From the NCBI GenBank assembly GCA_964615585.1, contig CAZTNS010000002.1, positions 1-64,000 of the forward strand: a DNA stretch of 64,000 bases, given 5' to 3'. This document shows, in pieces, positions 1-8,634 of this stretch (positions are counted from its first letter, which is position 1; the number at the start of each line of letters is the position of its first letter). The position numbers were made by a program, and so were the translations under genes. The notes under the pieces are model-generated. The model searched no databases and was not told the origin of the DNA. It saw only the letters and a program-made list of their open reading frames with translations. The stretch is from JAQIBY01 sp964615585 (GTDB taxonomy: Bacteria > Bacteroidota > Bacteroidia > Bacteroidales > ML635J-15).

Positions 1-18
1 GACTAATCTCGGGACCTC

Positions 19-76
19 AAACTTTCAAACTTTCAAACCTCAAACCTTCAAACCTCGAACTTTCAAACCTTCAAAC
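19..76. repeat. degenerate 7-8 bp tandem repeat
   Basis: About seven units resembling TTTCAAAC or CTCAAAC follow one another immediately downstream of the last gene of the efflux operon. No coding potential is seen. Similar low-complexity word repeats lie between other genes in this window. Confidence 0.6.
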
Positions 77-1192
77 TCACACCGTCTTCCTGTACCTCAC
101 CACCGCCACTGTAAACATTGCTGCACCCAAAACCAGCAAAGAGATCAGTTCTCTCATCACATCAGCAAGCACGGAGCCTTTCAGCAGTATCATCCGGATG
201 GCTTTCATGAAATAGTATAAAGGATTGATGTGATTGACAAATTGCGCCCACCCGGGCATGCTTTCAACGGGGGTAAAAATGCCGCTCATTAAAACAAATA
301 AAATAAAAAAGAAAAACACCGTAAACATCACCTGTTGCTGGTTATTGGCTTCATTGGCGATAAGCAATCCCATGGCTACGGCCGTAATAAGATACACCAC
401 TGAAAACACAAAAAGCGTTACCAGCGAACCAACCACCGGGAGGTTAAATAATATCACGCCGAGAAGAAGTCCAAGGCCCAGGTCGAACAAGGCTATAATG
501 ACAAAAGGCGTCAGCTTTCCCGTCATGAACTGCCATTTTCTTATCGGGGTGACATTGATCTGCTCCATGGTGCCGATTTCCCGTTCGCGGACAATGTTCA
601 GGGCAGTCAGAAACGTGCCGATGATGGTTACCAGAATCACAAGGATACCGGGAAGCATGTAATGTTTGTAATTCAAACCAGGGTTGTACCAGAACTTTTT
701 TTGGATTTTTACCGGTTGCAGGTTATCGTTGCTGTCAATCAGCCCCTGCTCAATCATCAGGGCTTTGGAATAATCCGTCACAATATTCCTGGTGTAGGCA
801 TTTATCAGGCCGGCAGCTTGCTGGTTTACAGCATCAATAAGCAACTGCAGTTTTACCGTAGCACCGGATTTAATGCTTTTTTCAAAGCCGTTTTCAATGC
901 GTAGTATGGCGTGTTTTTCGCCTGAAATGAGTTGATTATCAGCGCCGGGATTTTTTGCTGTGATATCAGTGACAAAAAAAGGCGAAGCCATGAATTTCTG
1001 TTCCAGCTCCCTGCTGGCCATGCTGCGGTCTTCATCAACAATGAGCAATCGAATCTCTTTCATGTCAAAACTGGCAGCATAAACCAGTATCAGTGTCTGC
1101 ACAAGGGGAAGCACAAAAATAAATGGCAACATCATTTTGTTGCGGAAAATCTGTCTGAACTCTTTATCCAGTAAATATCCAATCGTTCTCAT
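77..1192 (-). CDS. ABC-2 type transporter permease (YbhR/YbhS-like)
   Basis: Inner-membrane permease of 371 residues, probably the second half of a heterodimeric exporter channel. The layout is classic ABC-2: one membrane segment near residues 22-42, a periplasmic domain to about residue 178, then five hydrophobic segments to the C-terminus. The motif EREIGTMEQINVTPI at the start of the second membrane block is the usual coupling region of this family. It is the last gene of the TetR-TolC-HlyD-HNH-ABC-ABC-permease-permease operon and starts 3 nt after its paralogue. By analogy with E. coli YbhGFSR it should export drugs or other toxic small molecules; the substrate cannot be read from the sequence. 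Confidence 0.9.
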   Translation of the reverse strand: MRTIGYLLDKEFRQIFRNKMMLPFIFVLPLVQTLILVYAASFDMKEIRLLIVDEDRSMASRELEQKFMASPFFVTDITAKNPGADNQLISGEKHAILRIENGFEKSIKSGATVKLQLLIDAVNQQAAGLINAYTRNIVTDYSKALMIEQGLIDSNDNLQPVKIQKKFWYNPGLNYKHYMLPGILVILVTIIGTFLTALNIVREREIGTMEQINVTPIRKWQFMTGKLTPFVIIALFDLGLGLLLGVILFNLPVVGSLVTLFVFSVVYLITAVAMGLLIANEANNQQQVMFTVFFFFILFVLMSGIFTPVESMPGWAQFVNHINPLYYFMKAIRMILLKGSVLADVMRELISLLVLGAAMFTVAVVRYRKTV

Positions 1193-1195
1193 GGT

Positions 1196-2302
1196 TTATT
1201 CCAGTCTGAGTTTATAATTGCGTACACTTATGCTGACAAAAACAACCAGCATTCCTGTAAGTATCAGAATTTGTTGCCATATAAATGCCAATCCTGCACC
1301 TTTGAGCATGATGGATTTTATGATGTCAAGGTACCAGCGTGCCGGAATGACACAACTGATCCACTGCAATGGTTCTGGCATGTTTTCGATGGGAAAAATA
1401 AAGCCGGACAGCAACATGGTTGGCAACATAAGCGCAAACATGGATATAAACATGGCACTTTGCTGCGTGTTGGTTACCGTTGAAATTAAAATGCCCAAAG
1501 CCAGCGCCGTAAGCACAAACAACACAGACACCAGCATCAACAATATTATGCTTCCGTCTATTGGCACACCAAACACAATATTTCCCACCAGGATAACTGA
1601 AACCGCGTTGGCAAACGCCAGTATCACGTATGGCATGACTTTTCCGAGCACCACCTGTATGGGTTTGAGCGGCGATACAAGCAACACTTCCATGCTGCCG
1701 AACTCTTTTTCACGGGCAATGGAAATGGATGACATCAGCGCTGATAACAACATCAGGATAAATGCCATGGTCCCCGGGACAAACATGAAGCCGGATTTCA
1801 TCTCTTCGTTGAACATCATCCTGTTTTCGAGCTTAATGCCTCCTTGTTGTGGCATGCTTTCGTCTATGTCCGCAGCGTAATCCAGTATAATAGCCTCAGT
1901 GTATTGTCCTGTCAATTGCGAATAATTCGGATCGGTGGCATCCAGTAAAAGCTGTACAGCAGGCTGATCGCCTTTCTGCAAATCTGTTGACAACCCGTTT
2001 GGAAACACAATCACTTCACGCACCTTTGCTTTCTTAAAAGCATCATGGATTTGTCCGGATGATTGCAGTTCCTCCACAATGTTAAAATACCCCGACGCTT
2101 CAATTTTACTGCGCAGTTCATAAGATGCTGCATCATGGGCATGGTCGAGGATGGCAATGTCCACATCCTTCACTTCATTTTTGATGACGTAACCAAATAT
2201 CAGGATTTGCACCACCGGCATACCAAAGAGAATCATCAGGGTGCGCATGTCCCTGAAAATATGTAAATATTCTTTTTTTAGTAATGCCAGAAATCGTTTC
2301 AT
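1196..2302 (-). CDS. ABC-2 type transporter permease (YbhS/YbhR-like)
   Basis: Permease of 368 residues with the same architecture as the downstream paralogue: N-terminal membrane segment (about 22-42), a periplasmic loop to about 170, then a C-terminal bundle. The coupling motif reads EKEFGSMEVLLVSPLKP. The two permeases probably form a heterodimer served by the two upstream ATPases. A 178-nt gap filled with degenerate repeat words separates this start from the end of the upstream ATPase gene; the gap interrupts an otherwise tight operon but has no obvious terminator. Confidence 0.9.
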   Translation of the reverse strand: MKRFLALLKKEYLHIFRDMRTLMILFGMPVVQILIFGYVIKNEVKDVDIAILDHAHDAASYELRSKIEASGYFNIVEELQSSGQIHDAFKKAKVREVIVFPNGLSTDLQKGDQPAVQLLLDATDPNYSQLTGQYTEAIILDYAADIDESMPQQGGIKLENRMMFNEEMKSGFMFVPGTMAFILMLLSALMSSISIAREKEFGSMEVLLVSPLKPIQVVLGKVMPYVILAFANAVSVILVGNIVFGVPIDGSIILLMLVSVLFVLTALALGILISTVTNTQQSAMFISMFALMLPTMLLSGFIFPIENMPEPLQWISCVIPARWYLDIIKSIMLKGAGLAFIWQQILILTGMLVVFVSISVRNYKLRLE

Positions 2303-2480
2303 ATGTATAAATTAGTCGGGAGTCTGAAGTCCGAAGTCGGGAGTTGGGAGTCCGAAGTTAAGAGGTGTTCTTCCGGCTTCCGTCTCCGGACTTCCGACTT
2401 TGCTAAAGCTCCATCGGACAAGTTTTGAATGTTGAGTTTTGTCATTTGTTATCTATTTGTGTTTTGTGTTTTGTGTATTG
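2303..2480. repeat. intergenic repeat-word cluster inside the efflux operon
   Basis: This gap contains direct and inverted copies of words like GTCCGAAGTCGGGAG, plus a block GCTAAAGCTCCATCGGACAA (2403-2422) that recurs at 30304-30323 and in inverse form at 4574-4590. It also contains a run of TTTGTGTTTTG-like words near 2457-2500. No gene or RNA is apparent. Confidence 0.5.
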
Positions 2481-3236
2481 TTATTTGTTATTTTTCACAA
2501 ACGACCGTTTTCCGCGGGCAATTTTCACAAATACCTCTTCCATGTTGTCTTCACCGTATTCATGTTTCATGTGTTCCGGGGAATCCAATGCCACGATTTT
2601 TCCACTGACAAGGATAGCCACCCTGTCGCAATATTCAGCTTCATCCATATAGTGCGTTGTCACAAACACCGTAATTCCCTGATGCGCTGCCTCATAAATC
2701 ATATCCCAAAACTGCCGCCTTGTGATGGGGTCCACACCACTTGAGGGCTCATCAAGGAAAACAATGTCCGGGTTGTGGACTATGGCAACCGAAAAGGCGA
2801 TTTTTTGTTTCCATCCCAACGGCAGCGAGCCGACAAGCATATTGGCTTTATCCTCAATACCCAGCTGTGACAACAAAACTTTGCTTCGCTTTTTGATTTC
2901 CTTCCGGGATAAACCATATATGCCACCGTATAATCTGATGTTTTCCACGATGCTCAAATCTTCATACAGCGAAAATTTCTGGCTCATGTAACCGATGTTC
3001 CGTTTGATGGCATCGCTTTGTTTATAGACATCAAATCCGGCAACGGAAATATCACCTGATGTGGGTTTCAATAAACCGGTAAGGATTTTTATAGCGGTGG
3101 TTTTACCGGCTCCGTTGGCTCCGAGAAAACCAAAAATATCGCCTTTGTACACATCAAAACTCAAGGCATCGTTGGCTGTAAAGCTGCCGAATTTCTTAAC
3201 CAGGTTATGTACCCGTATCACTTTATCGGTCTTCAT
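2481..3236 (-). CDS. ABC transporter ATP-binding protein, second half-equivalent of YbhF
   Basis: Nucleotide-binding domain of 251 residues. Walker A is GANGAGKT (39-46), Walker B IVFLDE (158-163), and the switch histidine His195 is present in TTHYMDEA. The signature loop is non-canonical: LPLGW (138-142) instead of LSGGQ, as I recall for the C-terminal half of E. coli YbhF. It overlaps the 3' end of the other ATPase gene by 14 bp, so the two are probably translationally coupled and form a heterodimer. In E. coli the two halves are fused; here they are separate. Confidence 0.9.
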   Translation of the reverse strand: MKTDKVIRVHNLVKKFGSFTANDALSFDVYKGDIFGFLGANGAGKTTAIKILTGLLKPTSGDISVAGFDVYKQSDAIKRNIGYMSQKFSLYEDLSIVENIRLYGGIYGLSRKEIKKRSKVLLSQLGIEDKANMLVGSLPLGWKQKIAFSVAIVHNPDIVFLDEPSSGVDPITRRQFWDMIYEAAHQGITVFVTTHYMDEAEYCDRVAILVSGKIVALDSPEHMKHEYGEDNMEEVFVKIARGKRSFVKNNK

Positions 3237-4155
3237 CCTGCTCCTTGTTTTGTTTTGACATCAGTTCGATAAACACATCTTCAATGCCCGGTTTAATGGC
3301 TTTGCACGTCATGTTTTCAAAACCTTGTTGCCGGCATTCCGATTCAATGTCTTTGGCTGAGACACCGGCTGAAGGTATCACATGAAGCGTTTGCCCGAAC
3401 AAACTAACCGATTCCACACTGCCGGAACGCTTCAGGCATACTTTCAGATGATACATATCATCAGCCTGTATGGCATACAATTTTTTGGGGAAACGCTGTG
3501 GGATATTGCCAGGACTGTCCACCGCCATGATTTGTCCTTTTTGCATCAAAGCAACACGGTCACACCGCATGGCTTCGTCCATATACGGTGTGGATACAAA
3601 GATGGTAATACCCTGCGCTTTCAACTTATCCAGCATGTTCCAGAACTCCACACGGGATACTGCATCCACGCCGGTGGTGGGTTCATCCAAAAAAAGGAAT
3701 TCCGGCTTGTGGATCAGCGCACATGATAAAGCCAGCTTTTGTTTCATCCCGCCGCTGAGCTTGCCTGCACGACGCTTTTTAAACGGCTCAATCTGATGGT
3801 AAATATCTTTGACCAAATCATAATTTTCCTCTATGCTGCTCCCAAATACAGAAGCGAAAAAATTCAGATTTTCTTCAACGCTCAAATCCTGATACAATGA
3901 AAATTTCCCGGGCATATATCCAATCATACGGCGCAGTTGTTTGTAATCATCCACCACATCCAAATCGCCAAGCGTAATGCTTCCCGCATCGGGTAACAGC
4001 AAGGTTGACATCAACCGGATCAGCGTGGATTTCCCGGCACCATCAGGGCCGATGAGCCCGAACAATTCGCCATGCTGTATCTGTAAAGACACATCCCTCA
4101 CCGCCCGGATTTTCCCAAAGGACTTACTGACATTATGTATCCGGATATCTGACAT
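3223..4155 (-). CDS. ABC transporter ATP-binding protein, first half-equivalent of YbhF
   Basis: Nucleotide-binding protein of 310 residues when started at MSDIRIHNVSKSF. Walker A is GPDGAGKS (36-43), the signature LSGGM (133-137) and Walker B LFLDE. The switch-loop histidine is replaced by proline (STPYMDEA, Pro190). The start at 4155 is preferred to the upstream in-frame ATG at 4254 because it gives the normal family N-terminus and creates a TAATG stop/start overlap with the HNH gene. The C-terminal extension of about 90 residues resembles the DUF4162-like tail of such ATPases. It should pair with the ATPase encoded immediately downstream. Confidence 0.9.
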   Translation of the reverse strand: MSDIRIHNVSKSFGKIRAVRDVSLQIQHGELFGLIGPDGAGKSTLIRLMSTLLLPDAGSITLGDLDVVDDYKQLRRMIGYMPGKFSLYQDLSVEENLNFFASVFGSSIEENYDLVKDIYHQIEPFKKRRAGKLSGGMKQKLALSCALIHKPEFLFLDEPTTGVDAVSRVEFWNMLDKLKAQGITIFVSTPYMDEAMRCDRVALMQKGQIMAVDSPGNIPQRFPKKLYAIQADDMYHLKVCLKRSGSVESVSLFGQTLHVIPSAGVSAKDIESECRQQGFENMTCKAIKPGIEDVFIELMSKQNKEQDEDR

Positions 4156-4496
4156 TACAGGCGTTTTTTTCGTTTGGCAAACAGGCGTTTTTGCTTCAGG
4201 CGTTCCGATGTACGGTTTTTGTCCACATAGTCCGGTGGTTGTTTCCGCACCCATTTGATGAATTTTTCCAGTTCCGGATGGGATTTTAACGCATCAAAAT
4301 TATTGTAGGTTTGTGCCAGTTCTCGTTCTGTGAACAGGGTGTGTACTTTGTTGTGACAGATGTGGTGCATAAACACTTTTTCGTTTCCGCCCATGCTTTT
4401 TGGTACCACGTGATGTTCACTGACGGATTTACCGCAAGTCATTTCGCGTCCACAAAGCGGACAGTTGCCGAGATATTCGCCTTTTTTGCAGTTCAT
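4155..4496 (-). CDS. HNH endonuclease-like small protein
   Basis: Basic protein of 113 residues if started at MNCKKGEYLG (4496); an in-frame ATG at 4553 would add a poor 19-residue extension. A zinc-ribbon CPLC (12-15), the HNH-type segment SEHHVVPKSMGG (His28, His29) and the distal IC-H-N-K-V-H cluster (47-52) match the HNH/McrA nuclease fold. The C-terminus is very Lys/Arg rich (KRLFAKRKKRL), as for nucleic-acid binding. It lies in the middle of an efflux operon and its stop codon overlaps the ATPase start (TAATG), so it is co-translated with the pump. No family role in transport is known to me. Confidence 0.75.
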   Translation of the reverse strand: MNCKKGEYLGNCPLCGREMTCGKSVSEHHVVPKSMGGNEKVFMHHICHNKVHTLFTERELAQTYNNFDALKSHPELEKFIKWVRKQPPDYVDKNRTSERLKQKRLFAKRKKRL

Positions 4497-4698
4497 AACG
4501 CATCTATTGATGAAATTCCAAATTTCAAATGACAAATAACAAATAAATTCCAATACTCAATTTTTGAAATTCCAAACTTGTCCGGTGAAGACAGATAAGG
4601 TTTGCTACAGTTTGTTTTGGTCATTGTGATTTGTTTGTGTTTTGTATTTTGTCATTTGGTGCTTATTTGTGTTTTGAAATTTGATCATTGTCATTTAT
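4497..4698. repeat. AT-rich intergenic gap with repeat words
   Basis: Between the HNH and HlyD genes lies about 200 bp of low-complexity sequence rich in TTTGTGTTTTG-like and TTTGTCATTTG-like words, with an inverse copy of the GGACAAGTTT block at 4574-4585. No gene is seen. Confidence 0.45.
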
Positions 4699-5580
4699 TT
4701 AAAACATCACCTCTCCCGGCATCCCGATTTTGATGCGACCGTCATTTTTTACTTTTACTTCCATGGCATAAACCATATCCACACGTTCTTCTTTTGTTTG
4801 GATAACCGTTGGTGTAAATTCTGCTTCTGATGATACGCGGGACACGCGCCCGGGGTACTCGTAATATCCGCCATCCCTTTTGTCAATGCGAACGGTCACT
4901 TCCTCCCCGGTTTTCACTTCGGAAAGCTGATTGCCCGATATCCATGCTCTGAGTGTCATCTCATTCATGTCGGCCAGTTTTACCAAAGGCTTGCCGGGCA
5001 TTACCAATTCATGCTGTTCAACAAATTTTTCCAACACCGTAGCATCCATAGGGGACAACACGACAGCCCGTTCGATTCTATCACGCAGGCGGTTAATTCC
5101 GGCATCCAGCACATCCAGTTCGGCAAACAGGGATTTGTTTTGGGTTTTTATCTGCTCAATGTTTTTTTCGGTCATGCGGATTTGCCCCTGTATATCGTCC
5201 AACTGTTTTTCTGTAGCAGCCTTCTGCTTCAGCATGTTTTTGATGCGGGATTCATCTTTTCTCAGGGTGGCAAGCTTTTCTTCCTGCACCTCTACCTGGG
5301 CTGTTACAGACGGGAATTTTGCTTTTACGGCCTGTTTTTGCATTTCCAGTTTGCGGATTTGCAGGTAAAAATCTGTAGTGTCAATCACCGCAATGGTATC
5401 AGACCGATGTATTTCATCCCCTTCCTCCACTTTACACAGAATGCATTCGCCCTGTGTTTGCGATGAAATCACCACATCCCCTGATTCAAAATTGCCGTAA
5501 GCATCCGGCTCATCCGTTTTGTTGTTACAACCTGCCAGCAACAACAGCCCTGCCATTGCAATTACGCTGTATCTTTTCAT
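4699..5580 (-). CDS. HlyD-family periplasmic adaptor lipoprotein
   Basis: Membrane fusion protein (293 residues from this start) linking the inner-membrane pump to TolC. The N-terminus has a lipoprotein signal with lipobox LLAGC. Then come a biotinyl-lipoyl-like half (VVISSQTQGECILC), a long coiled-coil hairpin (about 65-175, LRKDESRIKNMLKQKAATEKQ region), the second lipoyl half (RAVVLSPMDATVLEK) and a beta-barrel domain. ATG at 5580 is preferred because it gives a clean signal peptide and sits one base after the upstream TolC stop; ATG at 5598 is an alternative that overlaps that gene. It is the YbhG equivalent of the operon. Confidence 0.9.
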   Translation of the reverse strand: MKRYSVIAMAGLLLLAGCNNKTDEPDAYGNFESGDVVISSQTQGECILCKVEEGDEIHRSDTIAVIDTTDFYLQIRKLEMQKQAVKAKFPSVTAQVEVQEEKLATLRKDESRIKNMLKQKAATEKQLDDIQGQIRMTEKNIEQIKTQNKSLFAELDVLDAGINRLRDRIERAVVLSPMDATVLEKFVEQHELVMPGKPLVKLADMNEMTLRAWISGNQLSEVKTGEEVTVRIDKRDGGYYEYPGRVSRVSSEAEFTPTVIQTKEERVDMVYAMEVKVKNDGRIKIGMPGEVMF

Positions 5581-5581
5581 G

Positions 5582-6880
5582 TTATTGTTCTGTTTCATTT
5601 GTATCCATGTGTTTTCCGGTTACCGTTAAATATTGTATGATGGCTTTTGATTTTTTGATGCGATGGATTTCCAGTTTTATCCTGGCAGTTGCTTCCTGAT
5701 TGACAGCTTCCAGGTAATCCGAGGCTGTAATGCTTCCCTCTACAAACTGCGATTCTTTTGCCCGGAGGATATCGCCCCTGAGTTCTATGATGGCTTCATC
5801 CTGGTTTATCATTTCGTCATACACGCGGGCATCTTTGAGAAAAGATTCTGCTTCTGTATTTACTGCCTGTCTGAATGCATCTTTTCTGTTGTCAATTTGC
5901 TGTTTGGTCAAATCCAAAATCTGTTGCTCATGCTGAATTTTATTCCATTGCCATGGCGACCATGAAAATTTCACACCGACAATGGCAAAAGGTTCAAAAT
6001 CATCGCTGAGCATATTCAACCCCGGGCGGCCGTATCCGGCTTGTCCGAAAGCAGCAAATTGCGGATAGCGCTCCCTGATGAGCATTTCTTTGCGCAATTC
6101 CATCTGTTTCTTTTGCAACACCATGGCATCCAGTTCCGGCCTTCCAATGCCTTTCTGCAAACTTAAGTCACGGGCAGGTAACAGGAACTGAGCCAGTTCG
6201 GGGATTTTTTCTCCTGTAAGCAATTCGAGCATTAAGACAGCCGTTTTCCTGGATTCTTCAGCTTCAAAAACCTGTTGTTCTATGCCCAGTTTTGTTGCTT
6301 CAAGCTCTTTGATGCCGGACGGGAGCATCATTTCATTGTCCATTGCCGCCTGTAATTCTTTCAGCTTATCCTCGATGCCGGCTTTTTTGATTTTCAGGAT
6401 GCTGATTTGTTCCTGCAGCATCAACACAGAATAATACAGTTCATTGACCTGTTTTCTGTGTGCATACAGATCAACTTTGATGTCTTGTGCCTTTATGCGT
6501 CCGGCAACTTCTTCAATTTCCCGGGCCACCGAAGTAGCCCCTCCATCCCAGATCACCTGCGACAATTCCGCATACACTTTGTACTGGTCTTTTGAAATGT
6601 CAGGCGTTTCAAAATTGAACATGGGGTTGTCTATTTCCAGCTTGGTCACATCCGATTGCCAGGTTGCCTGTCCTCCTATGTTCAATTGCGGCAGGTAATT
6701 GGTGTTAAGTGATTTCATTTTTATGGATACGGCTTCTGATATCAGCGCCGGGTTTTTCATGGTGGGGTAATTTTTTTCCAGCCGCTTATAACACGTATCT
6801 ATGGTAATGATATCCTGCGCTGCAACTGAAGCAGCAAACCACATTAACCATATTATTACTGCAATTCGTTTCATAATCAA
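5582..6880 (-). CDS. TolC-family outer-membrane efflux protein
   Basis: Protein of 432 residues with a signal peptide ending near SVAAQD, followed by two long alpha-helical repeats typical of TolC (outer membrane efflux protein) with central coiled coils. Conserved positions such as GRPGLNML and the terminal YLEAVNQEATARIKLEIHR stretch are family-like. It begins 4 nt after the TetR stop and its 3' end abuts the HlyD gene. It should form the outer-membrane exit duct of the pump. Having a dedicated TolC within the operon differs from E. coli ybhGFSR and is normal for Bacteroidota pumps. Confidence 0.9.
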   Translation of the reverse strand: MIMKRIAVIIWLMWFAASVAAQDIITIDTCYKRLEKNYPTMKNPALISEAVSIKMKSLNTNYLPQLNIGGQATWQSDVTKLEIDNPMFNFETPDISKDQYKVYAELSQVIWDGGATSVAREIEEVAGRIKAQDIKVDLYAHRKQVNELYYSVLMLQEQISILKIKKAGIEDKLKELQAAMDNEMMLPSGIKELEATKLGIEQQVFEAEESRKTAVLMLELLTGEKIPELAQFLLPARDLSLQKGIGRPELDAMVLQKKQMELRKEMLIRERYPQFAAFGQAGYGRPGLNMLSDDFEPFAIVGVKFSWSPWQWNKIQHEQQILDLTKQQIDNRKDAFRQAVNTEAESFLKDARVYDEMINQDEAIIELRGDILRAKESQFVEGSITASDYLEAVNQEATARIKLEIHRIKKSKAIIQYLTVTGKHMDTNETEQ

Positions 6881-6884
6881 GTCT

Positions 6885-7523
6885 TTATGCTTTTATGGCA
6901 TTAATAACAAAATCTGCCAGGTGTTCTTTCCGGTAACTTATGATATCTTGAAAATTATCCTCATCCAGGCTGTAAAACCCTTTTAACAGTGGCTTTGCAG
7001 CAAAAGGAAAAACACTTAAACTCAGTATATTCAGAAACAAATCATCCGGGTTAACATCCCTGCGAATGATTCCCATATGCTGTTCATTGTTCACATTACT
7101 GTAAAAATTTTTTCTCACCACCTGGATGCGTTCCACCGGATACAAATCAATAAGTAGTTCAGGTGCCCTTTGTATCTCATTGAGCATAAAGAGGGGCAAT
7201 AATTTATTCTGCATCAGAATTTCCTGGTGTTTTTTGAAAAAACGGCGGATGCTCTCAAAAACGGTCAGGTTATCTTCAAAAATTTGAATCAAGCCTTCTA
7301 TCATTTCAATTAAAACACGTTCAAACACGGCGTTGAAAAGTTTCTCTTTTGAACGATAATAGTAATGCAACAAGGCTTTATTCAGGCCGGCTTTGTCAGC
7401 AATTTCCTGCATACGTGCCCCATCAAAACCACGTTCCATAAAAACTTCCGAAGCAGCCTTTAAAATAACGGTTTCCGTTGATTGGGGCGTATTTGATTCG
7501 TTATTATTGTTGGTTCTGATCAT
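6885..7523 (-). CDS. TetR-family transcriptional regulator
   Basis: Regulator of 212 residues. The N-terminal helix-turn-helix (about 20-66) contains the hallmark ARMQEIADKAGLNKALLHYYYRS pattern (HTH core A-D-K-A-G then L-L-H-Y-Y). The C-terminal ligand-binding domain is CecR/YbiH-like in length. It is the first gene of the efflux operon, so it probably autoregulates the operon and responds to a pump substrate. I did not identify a convincing operator palindrome in the upstream 84 bp. Confidence 0.9.
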   Translation of the reverse strand: MIRTNNNNESNTPQSTETVILKAASEVFMERGFDGARMQEIADKAGLNKALLHYYYRSKEKLFNAVFERVLIEMIEGLIQIFEDNLTVFESIRRFFKKHQEILMQNKLLPLFMLNEIQRAPELLIDLYPVERIQVVRKNFYSNVNNEQHMGIIRRDVNPDDLFLNILSLSVFPFAAKPLLKGFYSLDEDNFQDIISYRKEHLADFVINAIKA

Positions 7524-7607
7524 ATTAAATAGTTATTAAGTTTTGTTCTATTCTCAAATTTGATAGGATGGCATGATAGCGAGATGGGATAAGATTAAAA
7601 GGGTTTT

Positions 7608-7982
7608 TCACAATTTCCATTGCTCCGGTTCTGTGTACATGTTGATTAACATGGCAATGATATGTTCGTATTTTTCATAGAGTGACTTATGTTCAGCCAA
7701 ATCAATGTAATTACATGCCAAGGCGTAATCAAGCCAAACTTGTGTTTCTGCTGCTTCACCTTCCGCATCATTTAGTTTTGCAACAAAAGATTTCGGATAA
7801 CGTCTCTTTCTCCAAGCCTCGCCAATCATTCCAGATACGTCGCGTGAAGAGCGCCTTGCCTGATCGGTAAGTGAGTATTTTTCTTCTTTAGGAAATTTCT
7901 TGCTGAGTTCAAAAACTTCCATGCCTGCTTCAAATGAAAGCTGATAAACCTTTAAATCTTTGTGTGTTCTGATTTTTTCCAT
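7608..7982 (-). CDS. four-helix bundle protein (23S rRNA-IVP/S23 family)
   Basis: Protein of 124 residues that matches the four-helix bundle family first met in 23S rRNA intervening sequences. Family cues are the start HKDLKVYQLSFEAGMEVF, the central LTDQARRSSRDVSGMIGEAW and the KLNDAEGEAAETQVWLDYA helix. No rRNA is nearby, so this is a free-standing copy, as is common in Bacteroidota. Its function is unknown; members are thought to be small pentameric nucleic-acid binders. The 5' side (8040-8105) carries a degenerate tandem repeat. Confidence 0.85.
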   Translation of the reverse strand: MEKIRTHKDLKVYQLSFEAGMEVFELSKKFPKEEKYSLTDQARRSSRDVSGMIGEAWRKRRYPKSFVAKLNDAEGEAAETQVWLDYALACNYIDLAEHKSLYEKYEHIIAMLINMYTEPEQWKL

Positions 7983-8037
7983 ATCTAATGTTATTTATTT
8001 GTTTATTTACTTCTTATTCTATCCTTACATCTTCCGT

Positions 8038-8106
8038 TCGTACCATCGTGCTATCGTTCCATCGTGCCATCGTGCATTCGTTCCATCGTGCTATCGTTCC
8101 ATCATC
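8038..8106. repeat. degenerate tandem repeat CCATCGTGCTATCGTT
   Basis: About six overlapping units of the type CCATCGTGC / TATCGTTCC occur in tandem. Similar words occur at 30206-30235 (GTGCAATCGCACAATCGTTCC). Such repeats are common between Bacteroidota genes; no function is evident. Confidence 0.6.
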
Positions 8107-8258
8107 AATCCTTTTTCAGTTATTATCCTTACGGTTTAACTTTTTTATTTAACCAGATGGGCAAATTAAATTGATTTTTTGTTAATAACAAAATTTTTTT
8201 TTGATTAAATATTGTTGTTATTTTAATGTTTTGTTAAAATATTTGATGGGATTTTACT

Positions 8259-8266
8259 TATTTTTG
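8259..8266 (+). promoter_or_regulatory. possible -7 element (TATTTTTG) at the YRSDAD gene
   Basis: The octamer fits the Bacteroidota -7 consensus TAnnTTTG, but ends only 2 nt before the annotated ATG and no TTG lies 18-21 nt upstream. If real, transcription would begin at or after that ATG, and Met8 (8290) would be the start. Confidence 0.3.
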
Positions 8267-8268
8267 TA

Positions 8269-8625
8269 ATGATGTCTGGAACACACAACATGTTATTCGT
8301 TATTGGCTTGCTGTTTCTGCTGTTACTCAGCACCAACACAGAAGCTCAAAAAGTTTATAGCTGCGAGTACCGCAGCGATGCGGATGTTAATGTGTTTGTG
8401 GTTGATTACCGCAGTGATGCAGACCTTATTGTTTACAAATGTGATTACCGCAGTGATGCAAAGGACAATGAAGGATTATGGTATTTTTGTGAATACCGCA
8501 GTGATGCAGACAAAAAAATATTTTTTGTGGATTACAGAAGCGATGCAGATCTAAAAATCTTTTTTACAGAGTACAGAAGTGACGCCGGATGGCGGAATAA
8601 TGAAAAAACACATTTAATGTACTAA
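8269..8625 (+). CDS. small secreted YRSDAD-repeat protein (DUF6150-like)
   Basis: Protein of 118 residues: a hydrophobic signal peptide (about 9-27, ending TNTEAQK) followed by six copies of YRSDA, five of them in a beta-strand-like frame such as DYRSDADLIVYKC. Spacing is regular (about 12 residues) except for one longer loop (KDNEGLWYFC). The C-terminus is GWRNNEKTHLMY. It resembles the Bacteroidota DUF6150 repeat proteins as I remember them; function unknown, perhaps a small beta-solenoid. A paralogue with SKYDAD repeats follows 9 nt downstream in the same operon. Start is uncertain: Met1, Met2 and Met8 (8290) are all possible. Confidence 0.8.
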   Translation: MMSGTHNMLFVIGLLFLLLLSTNTEAQKVYSCEYRSDADVNVFVVDYRSDADLIVYKCDYRSDAKDNEGLWYFCEYRSDADKKIFFVDYRSDADLKIFFTEYRSDAGWRNNEKTHLMY

Positions 8626-8634
8626 TAAAAATTA

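Noticed and set aside
234..662. Long plus-strand frames opposite the efflux genes
   Set aside because: They are antisense shadows of the permease; no family motif, low-quality composition and no signal.
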